Part shown: piece by piece, positions 56,890 to 64,000 of the stretch
How the letters are laid out: every line of letters begins with the position of its first letter
Position numbering within the stretch: position 1 is the first letter of the stretch
From: Diphasiastrum complanatum
Lineage: Eukaryota; Streptophyta; Lycopodiopsida; Lycopodiales; Lycopodiaceae
Length of the DNA: 64,000 nt
Assembly (NCBI GenBank): GCA_029204225.1
Contig: CM055100.1
Span: 54,433,597-54,497,596 of the forward strand
Reading direction: 5' to 3'
The notes under the pieces: generated by a model
Databases searched by the model: none
Told to the model about the DNA's origin: nothing
What the model saw: only the letters and a program-made list of their open reading frames with translations
Position numbers and translations under genes: made by a program

Positions 56890-57400
56890 AAGTAGGCTTC
56901 TGCCTCAGTGGCTGCTCCCGAAGCTAAGAGTATTGAGCCTATACCTTGTGGTCGAAGAAAATTTCTATGTCCTAAAGGTAAGCGTCCTATGGAGAATGTT
57001 GTTGGATCGAGCTAGGATGCTGATGCACTGGAAGTTCCTCGAGAAGGTCTCAGTGTTAGGGCAATAAATTCACCACCGAACTTGATTCAAGAGAGAATAA
57101 AAAATGAAAGATTAGTTAGCTCAAAGACCATGTAGCTGCATATTAAGCAGCTTGAAAGGCCACCAATTGATCTCATGACTGGTACTAGGTCGCTTGAAGT
57201 CAAAGAGCCTCACGATCTGCATGGACATAATTTCAAGTCCAAGATAAAGATTAATCCCTTGGCATTTGGATAGCCAATGACTGGTACTAGGCCGCCTGAA
57301 GTCAAAGAGCCTCATGATCTGCATGGACATAATTTCAAGTCCAAGATAAAAATTAATCCCTTGGCATTTGGGCAGCCAATGACGGGTTGCCACATAGCAC
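56890..57400 (+). pseudogene. ParB-like gene fragment, second copy
   Basis: One frame runs from about 56909 to 57400 with only three stops, all TAG. It reads VAAPEAKSIEPIPCGRRKFL, LIQERIKNERLVSSKTM, then HIKQLERPPIDLMTGTR and EVKEPHDLHGHNFKSKIK. The ERP-xxD-xxT...EV(R/K)EP...H-x-HN-x-K-x-K pattern is the same as in the minus-strand pseudogene at about 10320-10180. The GG-x-H box that would follow is not present. The region was duplicated in tandem and then disrupted by a foldback. Homology to the 9.4-11 kb gene is seen directly; the ParB-like label is inferred from that copy. Confidence 0.6.
57175..57378 (+). repeat. 102 bp in-frame tandem duplication
   Basis: Two units (57175-57276 and 57277-57378) start ATGACTGGTACTAGG and encode 34 residues each. 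A third begins at 57379 (ATGACGGGT) and breaks off. Unit 1 ends GGATAGCCA and unit 2 GGGCAGCCA, so the stop in unit 1 is a CAG-to-TAG change. Confidence 0.92.
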
Positions 57401-57455
57401 ATACACATTATGGTGAAATGTGCGTGTGCTATGTGGCCGCCTGTCATTGGCTGTC
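57371..57455. repeat. Foldback hairpin, about 39 bp arms
   Basis: The left arm 57371-57409 and right arm 57416-57455 pair with only a few mismatches and one-base indels, separated by about 6 bases. Both contain GCCAATGAC and CCACATAGCACA in opposite orientation. The outer part of each arm is the ParB-like repeat's own sequence. Confidence 0.85.
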
Positions 57456-58356
57456 CACATGCACCAAACAACAAAAATGTAAAAAAATTTGCACTATAAA
57501 TGCGAAAAAAAAGAGTCCACGTGCGCATTCGTACGTTTGTACAGTACGTCCCGGAAAAAAAAAAATTCCACATTCGCACATTGGCTTCTTCACGAACTTA
57601 GAAGGTGGCCATCAACAGTGCGCAAGATGAATATTTGGCCAAAGATGCTCCTTCAATGGATTCATCATTTCTCACTATGCTAATCAAGACAAACAATTCT
57701 GACTTCTTCACACTAGAAAACATTCAACCACATAAATCAAGAAGTTGATAAATGAATCTCTCTCCATTTTCTACATAAAACATAAACAAAGAGAATGTCT
57801 CTCTTTATTTTCATTCATTCTTTTTACATTAAAATAGAACTTCAGAGTTCAAAATCCAAATTGACATGAATTTGCTACAATGCTTAATTCATCTTAGAAG
57901 AAGCTGGGCCGTCGCACGGAACGCTGCAGAACTAGTCATTTTGACCAAACAACTTCGGAAGGACCTTCCGGACCAAATGAGTCAGACGGGCCATTTTGAC
58001 CATACGATGTCAAAATCGAGCAAGGCTGGATCCGTCTGGTGCGTATTGGGCTCACGAACCTTTGGACAATATTCAAGAACATGCTGGACGAATTCGAACG
58101 ATTCTGGACAATCAAGTACAAGGTGGTCCAAAGAACTACGGTTGTAGACCTAGGTAGAATATTATGCAACTTGATGACTACCTACTTGTTTCTATCTTTG
58201 ATCTTTCCACACTGTATGGCATTGCTAGCCCTTACAAAATATCCACCCGAAGTTTCAATGAGAAAAGCATAGAATCCACTCAAAGTACTTCAAGCAATAT
58301 TTGGCGTCAATGATTCAATGATTAGAAATGATTCTAGGTCTTAAAGAGTCAATCAA
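57456..58356. other. No gene seen
   Basis: A TATA-like ACTATAAATGCG lies at about 57494 next to A-runs, and 57900-58000 holds short palindromes such as TTCGGAAGGACCTTCCGGA. Several short frames lack motifs. I assign nothing. Confidence 0.4.
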
Positions 58357-60279
58357 GGGAAGCAAGGCAAAGAGAGGTGCAATGGATCATCTCTAAATAT
58401 AGAGACTAAAGATAAAGTGATTTTGGCTGATGCCCCTAGACCTACGAGTTCATTGGCTGAAAATAAGGGGGGGCCATGGGAGACGACTCGAAAATCTTCG
58501 TTTTTGTGTTTGTCCTCTTCTATCTCTGTTATTGGTGGCAGGTCATAGTATTGTCTCTCCAGAACCTTGTAGCTAACAGGATCGTCATTGGCCATTGTCC
58601 TGCTCTCATCAAATCTGACATCTCTCACTGTTTTCACAGTGTTTGTGTCTGCCATGTAGATTCTATAATATGACGAATTATTGTCATAACCTACCAGAAA
58701 TCCCTGTTCAACTTTCTCATCAAGCTTCTTTCGAAGTTCTCGTGTGGTGTCGTGTGAGGGACACCGGACTTGTCTGTTCTGTTTTGGATGTATGTGGCTA
58801 TAGTTACTGCTTCAGCCCACACAGTACCCTTGGAGCCTTCGAGTAGGGCATCATCCATTTGGCTAGTTTCAACAGGGTCTTGTTCTTTTGTTCAGCAACA
58901 CCATTGTGCTGCTTCCATCAGGGTCCTGTTCTTTCGTTCAGCAACACCATTGCGCTGCGGTGTGTAGGCTGCAGTCCTTCTGTGAATGATGCCACGATCA
59001 TTGCAGAAGTCAGTGAAGCGATTCGAGATGTATTCGCCACCTCGATCTGTTCTGATCTGCTTCACTTTACTGCCTGTACATCTTTCAGCCCAATTCACAT
59101 ATTCTGTGAATTCGTCAAGTGCTTCAGATTTATTCTGAATAAAATACACTCCGACAAATTTGCTATAGTCATCAATGAAGGTTATATAATACTTTGAACC
59201 TCCTATTGAGATCACATTGAATGGTCCGCAGATGTCAGAATGCACTAGCTCCAGAATCTTTGTTGTTCTGTAGGAGTCTTTAATGAATGGTGTGCGTGAC
59301 ATCTTGCCCTTCAAACATGCATCACAGGTGGTCAAACTGGTTGCATTTGAGATGCTGACCCCTGTTACTGCTCCATGATTGCTTGCTTGATAAAGTGCCA
59401 TTGAGTTCATGTGACATAGTCTTCTGTGCCACAGAGCGTCTGGCGAGTCATCATGAGTTTGATGCACCTGATCTGCACGTACCTTCAGATGATATAGGTT
59501 TCCTTTCCTTCTGCCTTGAGCGATCAAAGTACTGGTACTGGCATCAATCACATTGCATGCTTCGTCAGAAAATGTTACACGCATCTCTGCATCTGCTATT
59601 CTTGCTACAGAGAGCAAGTCTTGTTGCAGAGTAGGCACGAACAAAACGTCTTCGAGTCATTTGTCTTTGTCGTTGGTGTTGAGCCATAGTGAACCAATAT
59701 CGTTCACTTGATGCTTAGATCCATCTCCAAGAACTATGAATATTGAAGGATCTGCACTTTTGAAATCAGACATTATTCGTCTTGTCACGAAGTGTGAGGT
59801 GGCTCCTGAGTCTAGGATCACCTCATGTGTGTCAGATGTTGATGCTGCACACACGTCTTCACGGATGTAGGCTGTTAAACAGTTTTTGTTCGTTCTTTCT
59901 TCCCCCATCTTCAAGCTCTCGGGCTCCTCGACATAGGATGAACTGTTGTTGTTCTCCTGTCTGTTCTATGCTGATTTGTTTCTCGGGTTTTGGCAGCAAT
60001 CCATGGCTGCGTGACCCTTCTTATGGCAATGGATACACTCAATCTTGGGATTGAGCCAGCAGGTATCTACTGTATGCCCGTCTCTTCTGCATCTCACGCA
60101 ATTCTTCTTGTCTGCACCTTGCTGCTTTGACCTCCCTTTGGTCTTCCAGTTGCCTTTGCTGGTCCCCTCTGCTTGTTGGTCACGATCCTGCCTCTGATTC
60201 GATTCCCTCTTAGGCTTAAATTGTTTCTTGGATTTTTCTTTGTTGACGTAGAGGGCCTGGTCAGAACCATCCTTGTGAT
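58357..60279 (-). pseudogene. Copia family K remnant, copy 2
   Basis: On the minus strand it has a Lys/Arg-rich gag end, a Cys/His cluster, protease DSGATSHFVTRR, and TGA at about 59660 in the same place as in copy 1. The integrase frame follows (59644-58892): LWHRRLCHMNSMALYQ, CDACLKGKMS, HSDICGPFNVIS, ITFIDDYSKF, RTDRGGEYISNRF and PQRNGVAERKNRTL, so all three catalytic acidic residues are visible. After a 46 bp tandem duplication the frame shifts to the integrase C-terminal part (WAEAVTIATYIQNR, then MADTNTVKTVRDVRFDESRT). It ends near 58357 before RT. Copy 1 at 27.8 kb is closely similar but shorter. Confidence 0.88.
58873..58964 (-). repeat. 46 bp tandem duplication within copia-K integrase
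   Basis: The two units begin CAGGGTC at 58873 and 58919 and share GTTCAGCAACACCATTG. The period of 46 is not a multiple of three, so the duplication shifts the integrase frame just after KNRTLMEAAQ. Confidence 0.85.
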
Positions 60280-61290
60280 CAAAATTTTCAATAATCTTTT
60301 TAATTATTTCACTACATATGTTTGTCCATAGAATTGAGAATGTTGGAGATGCATCATCAAGTTAAATTAAATTCATATTCTTATAGTAAAGCTTCGAGTT
60401 GCAAAACAAAAGAATGTATACTAAATCTTGGAGATGCAAAACAAGCAACTAATAAATTTATTTCTATCATAAATCACCATTCTCTCAACTTTCACTTCCT
60501 CCAGGTTCCAATCCACATCAACTTAAATGTTAATTTATTTTTTAGAGTCCTTTGAATTGACACCACGACATATTTGCAAGAACAAGGCATACACATTGAT
60601 ATTGCACAAGTGTGACTAGTGATCGAAGTAATGGAATACTAGAAGACAAGGTACATAGAAATGTGGCAAAGAGAATAGATAGGACAAGACAAATCCAACT
60701 AGTGGAGTAAGTACAATACAATTAGTGGATGATACAAATATTTAGTTGATAGTTGATCAACCCTTGAATTAGGAAAATTACAAAATAATGTATAAGGACA
60801 TTCATTGATCTATATAGTTTGTTTCTTGTGATTTGCAAGCTTTCTTGAGTTTGACCTTGGATGATTATAATATCATTCTTGCTTGAGTAGCTTTACTGCA
60901 ATGTGCCCTTCTATCTTCTTGTCTTCCGTCTGTCTCTCTCAGACTATTTTCTAAAATCGCATAGGAGAGTCACTTTACTCACATAAATACTTTTGTTTCT
61001 GCCTAATGACAGTTGATTCAATAGATGTTGTAGTAGCTATGCAGCCAAGATTACTTGCAAGACAGTGCGCTAATCCTCTTCAAGCTTGTACGCAGAAGAG
61101 TAAACACTATATTGGATTGTAATTTGTCGCTCTTTGGGTACTGCAATTGAATGCAAACTGAGTTATTGATGGATGCTGCAGCTGCGTGCAGGGTGACTTA
61201 TATGGGATGGAAGTCCAAGTACAACTTGATCTCTCGGATCCTATGTAAGTATGGTGAAGTACCAAGAAAAGCTAGAAGTAGGTCCGTACA
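60280..61290. other. Intergenic; 3' flank of the GT14 gene
   Basis: The copia-K homology ends at about 60279 at CTTGTGATCAA. 60300-60560 holds a 77-codon frame without motif. The remainder is spacer and presumably the 3' untranslated region of the minus-strand gene that ends at 61291. No terminator signal can be fixed. Confidence 0.4.
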
Positions 61291-62517
61291 TTAGTACCCC
61301 AGCACTGAGCTAGGCATCTGCATAAGAACATCCACAGCTTCAGCAGCAAATTTCCGTGCAAAAAGAAAACATGGCGACTGAGACCTGCCATTGTACAAAC
61401 AAGTTGAAGATTGAACACCTGCACCACCTCCGACATCTTGGTGCATTCCCATCAAGTCCAAAGTCAGGTTTTGGAAGTTTTGAATCAGCATAGGGGTAAT
61501 AATCCCGCTATTGTAAGTGTATGGCGAGCTTGAGTGAGGAGAAGTCCAATTCACAAACATCACACTCCTATTAGCAATCCCTTGTGGATCATAGATGGAT
61601 AACATTGTTTGAACATATTCTTCGTCTGGAAAAGATGCCCCCTTGCAGTCGATCATAAACTTCTTGTAAAAATACTGCTCTCCGACAATCATGCCTGCAT
61701 GCTTTCGCTGAAAACACATCCATAGCTCTCCTTTTCGGAGCTGTTGCCGTGAGAGTTCAGGCTCCATCTTCCAACCGTCCAGCAACCATTCTCGAGCTGG
61801 ATGAAACGAGTCCACGAAACTTATCTTAGAGTTGGTGAGATACGCATAACTGAGCGAGAAGCTTCTGATGGGAACTGTAGATTCACATGCAAGCACGAAC
61901 CAGGAGTTGCATGCTGTATCATCCAAAAGAGCATATGCTGTCAATGTTCTCAAGGCGTCAACAAGATCCATAGACAGTTTACGGACATCTTTGCTTGGGA
62001 TCTCTTTCCCCGAAAATAATGAATTTTTGGGGAATTTAAAACCTGGTGCTGCGTGAACATAAATGGAATATAGTTCGATGTAGCCTTCAAAGTAGCGCTG
62101 CCACAATGGCTCTAATGGAATATCACCTCTAGTGATGAATAAAAAAGCAATTCGACCACCATCTCTACATGTTTTACGCTTTGCAGCATGGCTAGCTAGA
62201 ACGAGCAACTCAGCATCAGACAAATTATTGCGAGCTAGGTAGATTTTCTGATCATCATAGCGGGAATAAAATGTTGAGAAGATTTCTTTAGAGTTTGTGG
62301 ATTGCACCAAAGTGGGACTGATTTCCAGAAAATTCTCGTCCCTAGTGATCGAGTGAAAGACGGTAGAAAGCATTGGTGAAGAGAAATTCAAACCAATGTG
62401 GTAGATGAGCGTAAAGAAAGCTACACACCCAACAAAAGCCATTCTTCTATTTGAGACAATGTATGCATGGCTTTTAAGCTCTCCAGTGCACGAATGGCAT
62501 TCAGGCTCTCCAGACAT
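61291..62517 (-). CDS. GT14 Core-2/I-branching (DUF266/BC10-like) glycosyltransferase
   Basis: An intact single-exon frame of 408 residues, starting at ATG 62517-62515. It has a type II membrane layout: a short basic N-terminus with the pair RR at 24-25, a membrane anchor at about 27-43 (MAFVGCVAFFTLIYHIG), a stem, then the catalytic domain from about 120. Family landmarks are RIAFLFITRGDIPLEPLW (122-139), YSIYVHAAPGFK (150-161), ALLDD (196-200), FVLACESTVPI (207-217), ISFVDSF (232-238), RKGELWMCFQRKHA (261-274) and the FPDEEYVQTML box (296-306). Possible N-glycosylation sites are N98, N316, N323 and N350. Plant members act in the Golgi, and rice BC10 affects cell-wall cellulose and arabinogalactan proteins. 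The donor and acceptor here are not known. Its length is normal for the family and it has no stops, so it is probably functional. Confidence 0.93.
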   Translation of the reverse strand: MSGEPECHSCTGELKSHAYIVSNRRMAFVGCVAFFTLIYHIGLNFSSPMLSTVFHSITRDENFLEISPTLVQSTNSKEIFSTFYSRYDDQKIYLARNNLSDAELLVLASHAAKRKTCRDGGRIAFLFITRGDIPLEPLWQRYFEGYIELYSIYVHAAPGFKFPKNSLFSGKEIPSKDVRKLSMDLVDALRTLTAYALLDDTACNSWFVLACESTVPIRSFSLSYAYLTNSKISFVDSFHPAREWLLDGWKMEPELSRQQLRKGELWMCFQRKHAGMIVGEQYFYKKFMIDCKGASFPDEEYVQTMLSIYDPQGIANRSVMFVNWTSPHSSSPYTYNSGIITPMLIQNFQNLTLDLMGMHQDVGGGAGVQSSTCLYNGRSQSPCFLFARKFAAEAVDVLMQMPSSVLGY

Positions 62518-62970
62518 TGCTTAATCAGAGCTTCTGGTTGTCAAAGGCCACCTGGTTATCAGAAACTGGAGCGCATCTCACGTTGGTGGAATTTGATATT
62601 CAAATACTGAAATGTTAGCTTTATATGTGCAGTTTTTGTGGTCACGTTTGATTCTTCAGTAATAACAACAAACTTTGTGCTCATGTTCGCGCTTTATTCT
62701 TCAGAAGCAACAAATAACTATCGGGCAAATCCATGCTTGAAAGAAACAGAATACCTGTAACTACGTCAATTGGATTGCGACCACTATAATCCGCACGATA
62801 CCAAGTCTAAGGACCCATGCAAAGTCTTCTATGCTGACTAAATTGTCAACTAAAAACTATTATTCATTGAAGCTCTTGAATGAGCACGCAAGTGAGTGCT
62901 GAACTTCCTTGTTGACAACTTAGTAGTATCTAATATTGTTCACAAAAAGGACAATTAAAATGTCAAACTT
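62518..62970. other. Upstream region of the GT14 gene
   Basis: 450 bp between the GT14 start codon and the end of the next minus-strand exon. It must hold the GT14 5' untranslated region and possibly its promoter, or an intron if the two belong together. I see no clear TATA box. Confidence 0.4.
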
Positions 62971-63365
62971 TCAGCATGACACCGCTTTTTCCTTTTCTGC
63001 TCTCAGCCTCTTCCACAGCCAAGCCTGAGAAGGTACTATTCTCCACGGCATATACAAAATAGACCTCTGATCTATGGTGTTTGAACTTTGTCTATTATCG
63101 TTGTCGCCCCTTAGCAGCCGTGCACACGGTGGGGTGTTCACATAGTTGAGAAATGACTCATAGGCAAGCGACTGGATAAGAAGGACACGTGCTCTATAAT
63201 AATTTGACAAATGGTCCCAAAAATGCCAGTAAAGACCCTGCGCTGCAAAAACTCCATCATTGACGTGTGATCGCAATATATATGAACTACAAAGAGTACA
63301 TTCAGGATCAATGTCCATAATTGCAGTCTCAATGCTCCACTCATGATTGATGTAACTAGTTGGTA
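62971..63365 (-). CDS. Probable 3' exon of an unrecognised gene
   Basis: On the minus strand a clean frame of about 130 codons ends with TGA at 62971. It has no ATG start of its own (an in-frame TAA lies just upstream at 63379-63381), and TACCAACTAG at about 63355-63364 could be a splice acceptor, so it reads as a last exon. The sequence includes MDIDPECTLCSSYILRSHVN, GVFAAQGLYWHFWDHLSNYY, SILYMPWRIVPSQAWLWKRL and a basic end RAEKEKAVSC. It is rich in aromatic residues and Cys with no family that I can name. It lies 453 bp upstream of GT14 on the same strand, and no upstream exon is identified in the remaining 600 bp. Confidence 0.5.
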
Positions 63366-64000
63366 GATAACCAATCACTTAACATTTGTTTGACTAGAAG
63401 CTTTGGCCTTCGGTCATCCTCTAGTGGAAGACACTATTTTCAATCTCGAATTATGTGCATGCACGGCTCCACCCTCATAGATGGTGGAAGAATGAGACTG
63501 CATGACCAAAAACAACCATAGTGATATTTGAACCCTGATTCTCCATCTGTTGGATGAAGGTGGGGCCTTGATTGCACCTTTAATAGAGTTGAATGCTACA
63601 TGGTTGAGTATAGGTGTGCATATTGATCCCTTTGTAGTATTAATCATAGTATTAGTAGTTGTAGTAGTGAAGTTCAAGAACATTTTTATTTGGAATTGTG
63701 CCCATGCTGGTGTATGTTCAAAGCACATTCGTTGTGCCCTTGGGTTTGGCATTCTTTGTGTTATATAAAGTGTACATGTTATGGACAATGAAGCTAATTG
63801 AATATGTTGTAGATCCACATTGTAGACTAAGATCATTTATAAGCACTTGGGCTCCTAAATGTCTTCTTTTCATTTGTAGATGTAGATTCGAGCCTAGATC
63901 TCTATTAGCCTAAGTGATAGTTAGCTAAATTGAGAGACTAAATATAGAATGTGGAGATTTCACTATAATATAGAAGATCTTGATCCGCAAAGAGATGAGT
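63366..64000. other. No supported gene at the window edge
   Basis: Opposing short frames at 63414-63836 (minus) and 63550-63768 (plus) overlap a GTAGTTGTAGTAGTG-like simple stretch at about 63652-63670. Neither has a motif. Further exons of the 62971 gene may lie here or beyond the window. Confidence 0.35.

Noticed and set aside
56971-56980. Splice donor CTAAAGGTAAGC in the second ParB-like copy
   Set aside because: The frame continues through it with plausible residues (PKGKRPMENV), so coding is more likely to be continuous.
57371-57455. microRNA precursor
   Set aside because: The shape is suitable but the arms are partly protein-coding repeat sequence, and nothing supports a mature miRNA.
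63550-63836. Opposing frames with a Val-rich segment at the right edge
   Set aside because: The hydrophobic run comes from GTAGTTGTAGTAGTG simple sequence and neither frame has a domain.

Overview
This is plant nuclear DNA. The array at 48.9-51.2 kb is built on CCCTAAA, the complement of the TTTAGGG plant telomere repeat. There are several Ty1/copia families, Ty3/gypsy chromoviruses with a chromodomain, and one intact plant GT14 (Core-2/I-branching, DUF266/BC10-like) glycosyltransferase gene. Base composition is AT-rich. A large seed-free vascular plant (lycophyte or fern) or a conifer would fit, but I cannot name the species. No tRNA gene, rRNA gene, CRISPR array or bacterial feature is visible.

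Almost all of the window is layered, decayed LTR retrotransposon. LTR families are lettered here only for cross-reference. 0-8 kb: pieces of LTR-E and LTR-F, an unrecognised broken gene (2.5-3.8 kb), and a gypsy integrase scrap followed by an extra ORF, a polypurine tract and LTR-J. 8.3-14.1 kb: two convergent remnants of one chromovirus (LTR-A). Their 3' LTRs enclose a spliced, broken gene with a ParB/sulfiredoxin-like motif. 14.5 kb: a GC-rich foldback. 17.0-26.8 kb: an LTR-internal-LTR-internal-LTR array of the same chromovirus, with a 2.1 kb insertion in its second unit. 27.8-29.1 and 58.4-60.3 kb: two copies of copia family K on the minus strand. 30.3-33.6 kb: copia family C.

34.6-40.2 kb: a gag-protease element (LTR-F) lying between two LTR-B copies in opposite orientation. 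40.2-43.6 kb: a chimera of a copia-B 5' end and a copia-G integrase-RT-RNase H body. 45.5-46.5 kb: another copia-B gag-protease piece. 46.5-55.5 kb: the most striking structure, a long inverted duplication (about 2.4 and 3.0 kb arms) around the degenerate telomere-type array. The right arm alone carries a 637 bp solo LTR with a 5 bp target duplication, and the left arm keeps the empty site. 56.9-57.4 kb: a second remnant of the ParB-like gene, with a 102 bp in-frame tandem duplication and a foldback.

61.3-64 kb is the only gene-like island: the intact GT14 gene and, upstream on the same strand, what looks like the last exon of an unrecognised gene. Nothing in the window forms a pathway. The main content is evidence of nested insertion, LTR recombination, inverted duplication and methylation-type C-to-T decay.
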